A stretch of DNA of 39,717 nt from the IMG/VR virus record IMGVR_UViG_3300020165_000049, positions 1-39,717 of that record. One strand, written 5' to 3'. A program made the translations under genes and the position numbers. Numbering within the stretch: position 1 is the first letter of the stretch; each line of letters opens with the position of its first letter. This DNA comes from a virus. Below, in pieces: positions 33,283 through 39,717 of this stretch. The notes below the pieces were generated by a model. The model was not told where the DNA came from and searched no databases. It worked only from the letters and a program-made list of their open reading frames with translations.

Positions 33283-35190
33283 TTATTCCTTTAATTGTTT
33301 TTCATCTAATAATGAAGTATCATCTTTGTCTTGTTCAAAAATTAACATTTTTTTATTTAACTTTCTAAACATATCTACATTTTTTAAATAAGATATCTGG
33401 GCATTTTCTAATGCTAAACCAGATTTATTAGAATCTGTTCTACTATCTCTTGAATCATTTTTATCAGTATCTTTCATACGTTTTGTTCCTAAGGGATCTT
33501 TTCCAAAATTGCTATCTTGTTTCCCATGGTTAGAAATACTATCTTTAGGACGACCTAATTTAGCATCAGAATCTGTGTCATAACCATCAGGTACATTTCC
33601 TGGGTCTGAGTACATTCTACCTTTACCATATAATGAAGCTAAGTCATGAGGTGTACCATATGATTTACCTGTTTCAACTGGGTCATTACCTTCTGCTACA
33701 ATTTGGGCATTTCTAAATTTACGTTTAGAATCTTCACGAATTAAATCTCTATATTCATCATATTGGTCTTCTGACAAATGAAAAATATTATCATATATCC
33801 AATCACTAGGTAATAAATTATTTTCTAATAGAGATTGGGCTAATTCAGTTTTTGACTTCATTAACTCAATTTTTTCTTGTTCAAAAATTATTGAGGGGGT
33901 TTGCATTGATAGCTCAAAATTAGTCAATGCTTCATCTCTATAACCTTGAGCATATAAATGAACAAGTGCAATTTTATTAAGTTCAGAAACTAATATTCTT
34001 TGTATTCTTTCAATTGTACGCGCAAATCTGATATCCTCAGCCGCTAATGTAGCTTTACCTTCTATATTTTCATCATATCCTAAAAATGCTTTAGGTATTT
34101 TAAGTGCTGCAAATAATTTATCCCTTAAATATTCAACATCCTGAATCCCATCATAGTCTAAACCTTTTGTGGTTTCAATTTTTGTTGTTTGATCATTTCC
34201 ACGAATTGGGATATAAAAATCCTCCATCATGTTTTGCATATTATATTTTAAATTATACTCACCTGTCTTTTGATCCATATATGGAGTACGTTTCATATTT
34301 GAAATAGTTTTTTGCATAAATGCATCTATTTCATTTGGAGGTATACCACCAACATTCATATAAAAAATACGTTTTTCAGGAGCACGAGCAATTCTATGGA
34401 TTAACATTGCATCTTCCATTAAAGTATATTGTTTAAACAATTTACGAGCTGGTTCTATGTAAGAACGGCCATAAGGTAAGTAATTAACATCACCAATTAA
34501 CCTAAAATGGGCCATTTCATAATTATCAAAATATATTCCAGGAGAATTATCTGCTCCTGCTCCAGGTACATTATACATTCCTGAATTAGAATTAACTAAA
34601 CCATCAGGAGAATATCTGTAACGAATTTCAGCTGGGTTGTTTTGGTTAAAATTTTCTTGTCTTTCAATATGATATGCTGTATAAGGAATTACATTGTAGA
34701 CACCATATTTTTCTGATATTTCTAATTTTAAGAAGAAGTCACCATATTTAGACATTTGTCTAACCCAAGACCATAAATTAAACTCTATATTTAATACATC
34801 ATAAAATAAGTTATAAAGTATTTTTTGTATATCTTCATTTGAAGAACGGATAGATAATACTTCACCCATATCATTCTTTAAAGTTGATTCATCTGCTATA
34901 ATATCTAAAGCCGAAGCAATAATTGCATCTGTATCCATTACATCATATTCTGAGTATAATTGGGGTCTTAGATATTGATAATTAAATTGAAATTGTGCAC
35001 CATATAATGAGGAAGGACTAGTAGTAAATATTCTATTATATCTATCTACTAATGAATTAGTTTGTAATCCTCCGTTTTGTTGTATAGTGCTACTATCAAT
35101 TACTTTTATTTGATTACCACCCGTATTACGGATAATTACATCTGTTGAAAATAATCTTTGTAATCTACTAAATAAGCCTTTATCTGCCAT
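33283..35190 (-). CDS. gp20: Portal protein gp20
   Basis: Dodecameric portal at the packaging vertex. The 635-aa protein (T4 gp20 is 524) has clear family segments: LRPQLYSEYDVMDTDAIIAS followed by ALDIIADESTLKND, LPYGRSYIEPARKLFKQYTL, MLIHRIARAPEKRIFYMNVG with MQKTISNMKRTPYMDQKTGE, and FYIPIRGNDQTTKIETTKG, then KLFAALKIPKAFLGYDEN. The C-terminal 130 residues are disordered and charged (GKSYGTPHDLASLYGKGR, then Asp/Ser/Lys-rich), which accounts for the extra length. A variant late motif precedes the ATG (35201-35216). The next gene upstream is the large terminase, the usual order. Confidence 0.96.
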   Translation of the reverse strand: MADKGLFSRLQRLFSTDVIIRNTGGNQIKVIDSSTIQQNGGLQTNSLVDRYNRIFTTSPSSLYGAQFQFNYQYLRPQLYSEYDVMDTDAIIASALDIIADESTLKNDMGEVLSIRSSNEDIQKILYNLFYDVLNIEFNLWSWVRQMSKYGDFFLKLEISEKYGVYNVIPYTAYHIERQENFNQNNPAEIRYRYSPDGLVNSNSGMYNVPGAGADNSPGIYFDNYEMAHFRLIGDVNYLPYGRSYIEPARKLFKQYTLMEDAMLIHRIARAPEKRIFYMNVGGIPPNEIDAFMQKTISNMKRTPYMDQKTGEYNLKYNMQNMMEDFYIPIRGNDQTTKIETTKGLDYDGIQDVEYLRDKLFAALKIPKAFLGYDENIEGKATLAAEDIRFARTIERIQRILVSELNKIALVHLYAQGYRDEALTNFELSMQTPSIIFEQEKIELMKSKTELAQSLLENNLLPSDWIYDNIFHLSEDQYDEYRDLIREDSKRKFRNAQIVAEGNDPVETGKSYGTPHDLASLYGKGRMYSDPGNVPDGYDTDSDAKLGRPKDSISNHGKQDSNFGKDPLGTKRMKDTDKNDSRDSRTDSNKSGLALENAQISYLKNVDMFRKLNKKMLIFEQDKDDTSLLDEKQLKE

Positions 35191-35200
35191 TGTATATAGT

Positions 35201-35216
35201 TATTGTTATAAATATT
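35201..35216 (-). promoter_or_regulatory. Near-exact copy of the late motif before the portal gene
   Basis: The minus strand reads AATATTTATAACAATA, ending 10 bases before the portal ATG. The first ten bases match the repeated element exactly; the TATAAT core is TATAAC here. Confidence 0.4.
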
Positions 35217-35218
35217 AA

Positions 35219-36787
35219 TTATAGAAGCCAACTTATATCTTCTTTCCCTCCATCGGTATCTATATGGTAAGGATTATCATTGCCACTAGCAAAATATCCT
35301 CCTTGATATGTTGTTCTATTTACTTTTATGTTATTTAATGTTTTTCTAGTTATATCTAAACCTCGTTGTCTTAATTTTAGTGCTGTATCTCTAATATACA
35401 TAGCTATACCAAAAGCCATAACTAGATCATCATTATATCCTGTTTGCGCTTCTGCCCTACCATTTTTCCAAATAAACACTTTCATTTCTTCTACTAATCT
35501 TTTTGATTGTATAGTTACTCCTTTATCTGCTATATATTCTTGAAATTTACCTATTACCATAGGTCGCGTTCTAGATGACATAGTAAAACCAGCTACCATT
35601 TTGGAGTGGTCTTGATATCTATCAAAATACGAATTAGCATTGGAGGAGTCACTCTTTTGTGAATAGTAAAGATTTGAATATGCTCTATCAACAGCTACTT
35701 GTATTGTAGCCCAACCAATATTTGCATTTTCTATAATAAGCATTGCCTCATTATATTCAGTAGCTAAACCTACTAGTAAATGGCCAAATTCTTTAGTACC
35801 TAATTGCCCTTTATATTCAGCTACTTGTACATTATTTTCTACATCCATAACATGACAAGTAGAAAAATCTTTTCCATCTCCACGGGCAACATCTGCTACT
35901 ACCATATAGTCCCTACTATAATCTGGAGATTCCCATACCCATAAGTTTTGGTCCGCACCTCTTCTTTCCATAGGTTCTTTAATATGAGACTTTTCATAAA
36001 ATTCTAAATACTCATTATAAAATACTATATCACCTGAAGTACTAAAATCACAATCACATTCTTGTGCTGCTAATCTAGGGTCACCTAATAAAGCATCTTG
36101 TGCATCTCTCCAAGTTTGATCTCTTTCTGGGTGTACATACCAAGGTAATTTGATAGGTAAAAAATCATTTTCACCAGCTTCTGCTTTAACCCAAGTTTGA
36201 TGGAACCAATTACCTGTACCATATGGAGTTGATAATACTATAGCCCCACCACCCGTTGCTAGGGTTTGTTGTGCAGAAGCCCATGTTTCGGCAATGTTAT
36301 CAATAAAAGCTGCCTCATCAATTATTAGCAAAGATACTGCTTCTGATCTTGCGGCATCTGCATTTGAAGATTTTGCTTGTATTTTTGAACCATTTACTAA
36401 TCTAAGAGATAATTTATTATTTTCAGCAGAATCAACTTTAAGCCATGAAGGTAAATTTTCCCACATGAATTGTACTTTTGTTACTAAATTTCTTGCTGTT
36501 GCTTGTGTAGTTGCTAGTGCTAATACGTTTCGATCCTTATGGAAAGTCATTAACCATAAAGAATAACCTGCTGCTAATGTTGATATACCTAGTTGCCTAG
36601 ATTTTAATATAGCACTATAATCATTTTCTTGAAATAACGTTAATACTTTTTCTTGGAAAGGGTATAAATTAAACTGTATACGACCACGTTGGGGGTGTTG
36701 TATATAACAGTATTTACGCATAAAATGTACTGGATTTTTAGCACATTTTAAATATTCCTGGCGTATTACTTTTTTTAGGTCAGACAT
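35219..36787 (-). CDS. gp17: Terminase large subunit gp17
   Basis: ATP-driven DNA packaging motor with headful nuclease. The 522-aa protein (T4 gp17 is 610) has the ATPase adenine-site region FNLYPFQEKVLTLF, Walker A SRQLGIST at 63-70, Walker B LLIIDEAAF at about 153-161 with catalytic Glu158, and the coupling motif STPYGTGNWFH. The C-terminal RNase H-like nuclease shows MVVADVARGDGKDFSTC near 295, IIENANIGWAT, and YNDDLVMAFGIAMY near 470, giving the acidic triad. It starts 3 bases after the stop of the 134-aa gene. No gp16-like small terminase gene was recognised upstream. Confidence 0.97.
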   Translation of the reverse strand: MSDLKKVIRQEYLKCAKNPVHFMRKYCYIQHPQRGRIQFNLYPFQEKVLTLFQENDYSAILKSRQLGISTLAAGYSLWLMTFHKDRNVLALATTQATARNLVTKVQFMWENLPSWLKVDSAENNKLSLRLVNGSKIQAKSSNADAARSEAVSLLIIDEAAFIDNIAETWASAQQTLATGGGAIVLSTPYGTGNWFHQTWVKAEAGENDFLPIKLPWYVHPERDQTWRDAQDALLGDPRLAAQECDCDFSTSGDIVFYNEYLEFYEKSHIKEPMERRGADQNLWVWESPDYSRDYMVVADVARGDGKDFSTCHVMDVENNVQVAEYKGQLGTKEFGHLLVGLATEYNEAMLIIENANIGWATIQVAVDRAYSNLYYSQKSDSSNANSYFDRYQDHSKMVAGFTMSSRTRPMVIGKFQEYIADKGVTIQSKRLVEEMKVFIWKNGRAEAQTGYNDDLVMAFGIAMYIRDTALKLRQRGLDITRKTLNNIKVNRTTYQGGYFASGNDNPYHIDTDGGKEDISWLL

Positions 36788-36790
36788 ATA

Positions 36791-37195
36791 TTATTTTAGT
36801 AAAAATATTGTTCCTATAATTGCTGCTATCCCAGCACCTCCCATTAATTTAGTTTTTAATTTTTGTTTTTTTAAATCGTTTTGAAGTCTTTTTGATAATT
36901 CTTGAGATAGACTTAATTGATCTGATTTGGTTAACATTATAGATTCAAAATTTCCTATTTGAAAATTTAAATTTTTTATAACACTATCTTTTAAAATAAC
37001 CTTTTGTTCTAATAAATTTATTTTACTAATACTAAGTGATAGTTCTTCTTTAGCTCCATCACCCTTAATTAAGTCTTTAATTACTAATTTTACTATCGGC
37101 CTTTTTAACTGAATCGTTGTACTGTCTATAACGGTCTGTGAAAAACTTTGTAAGCTCATCATTATTAAAAGAATCAACGGCATTAACTTTTTCAT
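36791..37195 (-). CDS. Exported coiled-coil protein with C-terminal membrane segment; candidate spanin partner
   Basis: A 134-aa protein with a clear Sec signal peptide (MKKLMPLILLIMMSLQSFSQ, probable cleavage around SFSQ-T), a periplasmic helical region with heptads (SISKINLLEQKVILKDSVIK, QELSKRLQNDLKKQKLKTKL), and a C-terminal hydrophobic helix GGAGIAAIIGTIFLLK. There is no lipobox cysteine. It overlaps the preceding 127-aa gene by 119 bases in another frame. The arrangement recalls Rz/Rz1 spanin pairs, and signal plus C-terminal anchor recalls unimolecular spanins, but typical outer-membrane lipidation is missing. A role in the final lysis step is therefore inference. Confidence 0.7.
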   Translation of the reverse strand: MKKLMPLILLIMMSLQSFSQTVIDSTTIQLKRPIVKLVIKDLIKGDGAKEELSLSISKINLLEQKVILKDSVIKNLNFQIGNFESIMLTKSDQLSLSQELSKRLQNDLKKQKLKTKLMGGAGIAAIIGTIFLLK

Positions 37196-37460
37196 TTACT
37201 TTCCATTTTAAATTTTTTATTCTATTATCTTTTAGACCAATTTGTTTGTCTAATTTTGATATTTGAACATTTAATGTATCAATTTTAAAAGTTAATTTAT
37301 CATTCATATGATGTAATGAATCAACTTTTTGTTCTAAGGCTATTATTTTAGCATTGTAATCTTCAGTATAATCTTCTTCATTGGAAAATAATAACCAAGC
37401 TACAATAACTAATAAAATAATAATTTTTAATAAATAAAAAAACCTTTCGTTAAATTTCAT
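37077..37460 (-). CDS. Membrane-anchored coiled-coil protein; candidate inner-membrane spanin
   Basis: A 127-aa protein with an N-terminal transmembrane helix (FYLLKIIILLVIVAWLLF, residues about 8-25) and a long periplasmic coiled coil (ALEQKVDSLHHMNDKLTFKI, DTLNVQISKLDKQIGLKDNR), ending in NNDELTKFFTDRYRQYNDSV. This is the i-spanin (Rz) layout. The downstream ORF (36791-37195) starts inside it, overlapping by 119 bases. The gene begins 2 bases after the stop of the 253-aa gene. No endolysin or holin gene is seen next to it, so the lysis role rests on architecture. Confidence 0.75.
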   Translation of the reverse strand: MKFNERFFYLLKIIILLVIVAWLLFSNEEDYTEDYNAKIIALEQKVDSLHHMNDKLTFKIDTLNVQISKLDKQIGLKDNRIKNLKWKVNEKVNAVDSFNNDELTKFFTDRYRQYNDSVKKADSKISN

Positions 37461-37462
37461 AT

Positions 37463-38224
37463 TTATTTATCTATAATAGCTTCTAACTCTTTTTTTAATT
37501 TAGTTTTATCTTTTAAGACTTTAACTAATTTTTCTTTTTCTTCACCCTCAGCTTTAGAATACTTTTTAGCTAATGATTTCATCTCACGAGTTAATAAAGC
37601 TAATTCTTCTTTTGCTTTAGCTAAACCTTTTGTTTTTTTAAGATCTGCTTTAGATGGTTCTTTATCTTCATCTTCAGTTACAGGAGTTTCTTCTGTATCT
37701 CCGGCTAAATCTTTTAATTTATCTATTGCTATCTTAAATTTTGCATTATTTAAAAAATCCATTTGTTCCTTTTCTGCCATTTGATTAAAGAAATCTATCA
37801 TTGCCTTTGCAGCAGATGGAGCAGATTTAACATTATTGTTTATTTTTAACATAGAAGAACTAGGAATTTCTTCTTTCATTACACCTCTTTTAACAATAGC
37901 ATCATATGCTTTACCAACATCACCTTTATATAATTGATCTACTATTTTTTTACCTAGTTTTTCTAACTGACTATCATCTAAAGAATGTTTTTTACCGAAT
38001 CCATCTAAATAAGACATACCAATATCTAAATAATCATAAAAAAAGTCTTCACCTTTTGGTGTAGCATCTTCTTCTATACCAGCTTCTTCTTTTGCCTTAG
38101 CTAGATCACTCATTGCTTTAGTTAACTCTTCAGTATCTTTAGTATTTTGTTGTGTTTCTTTATCTTCAGATAATTCAGAAATAATATTTTCTTTAATATA
38201 ATTTTTTAATTCAGATTTTTTCAT
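37463..38224 (-). CDS. Charged helical protein of unknown function, possible internal head protein
   Basis: A 253-aa, Lys/Glu-rich protein, almost wholly helical. It starts KKSELKNYIKENIISELSED, an N-terminal pattern (MKKSEL...I.E.I...L.E) that recurs in virion/core proteins of T4-like marine phages and includes L-x-E sites of the kind cut by prohead protease. The central region (FFYDYLDIGMSYLDGFGKKH) is more ordered, and the C-terminus is coiled coil (KAKEELALLTREMKSLAKKY). An almost exact late motif ends 10 bases before its ATG (38235-38250), consistent with late expression. A small terminase role is conceivable from its place upstream of gp17, but there is no DNA-binding motif to support it. 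Confidence 0.65.
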   Translation of the reverse strand: MKKSELKNYIKENIISELSEDKETQQNTKDTEELTKAMSDLAKAKEEAGIEEDATPKGEDFFYDYLDIGMSYLDGFGKKHSLDDSQLEKLGKKIVDQLYKGDVGKAYDAIVKRGVMKEEIPSSSMLKINNNVKSAPSAAKAMIDFFNQMAEKEQMDFLNNAKFKIAIDKLKDLAGDTEETPVTEDEDKEPSKADLKKTKGLAKAKEELALLTREMKSLAKKYSKAEGEEKEKLVKVLKDKTKLKKELEAIIDK

Positions 38225-38234
38225 TACAAAAGTA

Positions 38235-38250
38235 TTTTATTATAAATATG
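38235..38250 (-). promoter_or_regulatory. Near-exact late motif at the head of the structural cluster
   Basis: The minus strand reads CATATTTATAATAAAA, 15 of 16 bases identical to the exact copies, ending 10 bases before the ATG of the 253-aa gene. It is the first copy met by transcription in this window and marks the switch from metabolic to structural genes. Confidence 0.5.
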
Positions 38251-38781
38251 TTAAAGGTTAGTAACATTTAATATTTGTTGAATACGTTCCTCTGTAGATC
38301 CAGATATCTTTTCTATTTTACCTGCTTTATGACCATGCCTTTTAATAAGAGTTGTAATAGTAAAATCAATTAAATCTCTATAATGTTCATCTGTCTCACG
38401 AATACCATTATCTTCAATTTCTAACCCATAAGGGGATATGTAAAATATATAATCATATTCTCGGATAAATTCACTAGCATATACTTCAAACGCTTCTTTA
38501 TCTTGATATGATATTGACTTAGCATTCATTGTAAATGCCATTACATCAAGTATAGTTCTATCTGTAATAATATTATCCTGCATTAGTTCACCACAACGTT
38601 CAGCTAAAAATACTGTTTGGCCTTTTAATGTTGAATCTGTATTTAATGGAATACCTAATGACATTAAATGTTGACTACGTTCAGTTGCAAAATTATAATC
38701 TTTAAATTGCTTTGTTTTCTTTAAAGCATTTACTAGTGTAGTTTTTCCCACACTCATTGTACCACATAAACCTATTTTCAT
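38251..38781 (-). CDS. P-loop nucleotide kinase / AAA-type NTPase (NadR-like AAA_28 family)
   Basis: A 176-aa protein with Walker A GTMSVGKTT at residues 7-15, a FATERSQHLMSLGI segment after the first strand, a Walker B-like DNIITDRTILDVMAFTM with aspartate, and the lid-like DNGIRETDEHYRDLID stretch. This combination is that of the AAA_28 family, which includes the ribosylnicotinamide kinase domain of NadR and phage nucleotide kinases. The substrate could be a deoxynucleoside (monophosphate) or nicotinamide riboside; the sequence does not decide. It is coded 3 bases after the 88-aa gene and 26 bases before the late motif/253-aa gene. Confidence 0.8.
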   Translation of the reverse strand: MKIGLCGTMSVGKTTLVNALKKTKQFKDYNFATERSQHLMSLGIPLNTDSTLKGQTVFLAERCGELMQDNIITDRTILDVMAFTMNAKSISYQDKEAFEVYASEFIREYDYIFYISPYGLEIEDNGIRETDEHYRDLIDFTITTLIKRHGHKAGKIEKISGSTEERIQQILNVTNL

Positions 38782-38784
38782 ATC

Positions 38785-39051
38785 TTAGTTTCTATAATCA
38801 GATAATAAATTTTTCATTGATTGGTTTTTATAAAAAGGAATACCTTCTCTTTGGCGTCTCATTTCTTTCCAATCCTCTTTATCCTTTTGAAATCCATATA
38901 AATAATATTCTGCTCTTTTTTCATTACCTTCAGGTATTAAAGCGGGTCCATCCCAATTATGTAATTTACCATCCCATGTATAAGCAATGGTACCATCTGT
39001 TTTTACTAATTTTCTTGATTTTGGATATGTTTGTCCTGTTTCTATGCCCAT
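38785..39051 (-). CDS. Small protein with a DGPA-type repeat, unknown function
   Basis: An 88-aa protein. The stretch TIAYTWDGKLHNWDGPALIP followed by RAEYYLYG resembles the short beta-hairpin repeat of the form LHR-x-DGPA...eyy..G found in several phage and bacterial proteins of unknown function. The C-terminus is basic and helical (WKEMRRQREGIPFYKNQSMK). It has no signal peptide or membrane segment. It sits 40 bases after the FAD-dehydrogenase stop and 3 bases before the kinase gene. The spacer carries the element TTCGTATATT (39075-39084). Confidence 0.7.
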   Translation of the reverse strand: MGIETGQTYPKSRKLVKTDGTIAYTWDGKLHNWDGPALIPEGNEKRAEYYLYGFQKDKEDWKEMRRQREGIPFYKNQSMKNLLSDYRN

Positions 39052-39074
39052 AATATTATTTTTTATTTGTTATC

Positions 39075-39084
39075 AATATACGAA
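39075..39084 (-). promoter_or_regulatory. Short element shared with the gp32 leader
   Basis: The minus strand reads TTCGTATATT in the 40-base spacer before the 88-aa gene; the same 10-mer occurs in the gp32 leader (6778-6787). The late motif is absent here, so this might belong to an early or middle promoter. A third copy at 7416-7425 lies in coding DNA, so chance cannot be excluded. Confidence 0.25.
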
Positions 39085-39091
39085 AGTTATT

Positions 39092-39717
39092 TTAATTATC
39101 CAAAAGTGATTCAGCAACATATGTCCCTTGTGCACCACTTACCGTTATACCTCTAGCTGATAATGCATCGCCAACAAAGTGTACGTTAGGATACTTGGTG
39201 AGGGCTAAATTGGTATAATCGACAAGTGGCTCAGGAGAAAGATATTTTACTTCAGGCACATAAATACCCCAATCATCTTTAAGTGTTGGGAATACTTTTT
39301 TCATGTCTTCAATAAAATCCAATACATACCAAAAATATGGTTGCATCGCTTTAGTTATTTCATGTAGTGTATCTACTTTAATTGCTGATACATTTACACC
39401 TTCTGATGTAGTTGATGGTTCTCTAGTTGGACTATAATATAATCCTGTACCCTCTTTTTGTAATTTATTTACTACATCTCTAGACCATTCAAATGGTTTA
39501 TCAATACCTCTAACTTCCATTAATATACCAAAATTGGTCATATTATTTCGAAATGCTTCATCTTTTTTAGCGTGTCCATTGTACGAATGGTCTCCATACG
39601 TTTCTTCAACGGCAACATATGCTGCATTGTTGTTTGTACAGAAAGAACGTAGTGATACTCCTTTGTCTTCATATTTTCTATATAATTTGAAATCATAAGA
39701 TACATCAATTAATTTTT
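39092..39717 (-). CDS. FAD-dependent dehydrogenase, C-terminal part (N-terminus beyond right edge)
   Basis: The frame is open from the TAA at 39092 to the right edge of the window, about 207 residues; the first in-frame ATG at 39541 is internal, because the upstream codons continue the family pattern. Recognisable pieces are GVSLRSFCTNNNAAYVAVEE, then HSYNGHAKKDEAFRNNMTNF and GILMEVRG, resembling the RTFC-xxx-G...NG motif followed by ALLVxV in the uncharacterised COG2509 FAD-dependent dehydrogenases. The end has VHFVGDALSARGITVSGAQG, the GD-x2-x-RG-I FAD-binding closing motif with a final helix. The CPGG of bacterial relatives reads TNNN. Substrate unknown; the FAD-binding GxGxxG N-terminus is outside the window. 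Confidence 0.75.
   Translation of the reverse strand, partial: KLIDVSYDFKLYRKYEDKGVSLRSFCTNNNAAYVAVEETYGDHSYNGHAKKDEAFRNNMTNFGILMEVRGIDKPFEWSRDVVNKLQKEGTGLYYSPTREPSTTSEGVNVSAIKVDTLHEITKAMQPYFWYVLDFIEDMKKVFPTLKDDWGIYVPEVKYLSPEPLVDYTNLALTKYPNVHFVGDALSARGITVSGAQGTYVAESLLDN

Noticed and set aside
37463-38224. Small terminase gp16 for the 253-aa gene
   Set aside because: It lies one locus upstream of gp17, but it shows no helix-turn-helix or other DNA-binding motif and its N-terminus looks like a packaged protein instead.
15975-38250. T4-type late promoters (TATAAATA) reading the plus strand
   Set aside because: The octamer is present on the plus strand at these sites, but no plus-strand gene follows any of them; the minus-strand reading of the same motif fits the genes better.
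39092-39541. A complete 149-aa gene starting at 39541
   Set aside because: The frame is open upstream to the window edge and the extra residues continue the FAD-dehydrogenase pattern, so this Met is internal.
1-39717. tRNA genes, CRISPR array, insertion sequences or attachment sites
   Set aside because: I looked for cloverleaf ends, regularly spaced repeats and terminal inverted repeats with transposase-like ORFs and saw none; genes are nearly contiguous.

Overview
The window is part of the genome of a T4-like myovirus (tailed, contractile phage). It is strongly AT-rich, and every gene I can support is read on the minus strand, so transcription runs from high to low coordinates. The host is probably a Bacteroidota bacterium, perhaps a marine flavobacterium. 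Starts mostly lack Shine-Dalgarno sequences and follow A/T-rich leaders. The one clear Sec signal peptide (134-aa protein, 36791-37195) ends in the SFSQ cleavage context common in flavobacteria. The host call is inference. I see no tRNA, CRISPR array, insertion sequence or integrase.

Layout in order of transcription, right to left. (1) 37463-39717: the C-terminal part of an FAD-dependent dehydrogenase (cut by the right edge), a small unknown protein, a P-loop nucleotide kinase/NTPase and a charged helical protein. (2) 36791-37460: two overlapping membrane-associated ORFs laid out like a spanin pair. (3) 26638-36787: DNA packaging and head genes, namely large terminase gp17, portal gp20, four unknown head-region genes, protease gp21, scaffold gp22 and major capsid protein gp23. 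The gp22-gp23 pair is bounded by two intrinsic terminators. (4) 25246-26441: PhoH-like ATPase and a beta-rich small protein. (5) 20001-25228: neck/connector proteins resembling gp13, gp14 and gp15, a small coiled coil and sheath gp18. (6) 8548-19957: tail tube gp19 with a terminator, gp26-like hub-assembly protein with a second out-of-frame ORF, tape measure, and baseplate proteins including a gp53-like LysM protein and a 1357-aa protein with a C-terminal GH24 lysozyme domain. (7) 1-8524: replication and nucleotide metabolism, namely a compact family A DNA polymerase, a small unknown protein, ssDNA-binding gp32, recombinase UvsX, 5' nuclease (Rnh type), gp41-like helicase, and ribonucleotide reductase NrdB and NrdA (NrdA cut by the left edge).

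Points most worth a second look. The gp26-like gene is followed by an overlapping +1/-2 frame ORF with no ATG, GTG or TTG codon, preceded by a run of seven U, which strongly suggests programmed frameshifting as in tail-assembly chaperones. The family A polymerase appears to have lost most of its thumb and has a degenerate exonuclease region. A 16-base AT-rich motif (minus strand AATATTTATAATAAAA) recurs just upstream of structural genes only and is a candidate late promoter; its opposite strand carries the T4 late promoter octamer TATAAATA. gp32 lacks cysteine and ends in a bacterial SSB-like DDLPF tip.

All assignments come from reading motifs, length and gene order; no database search was possible.
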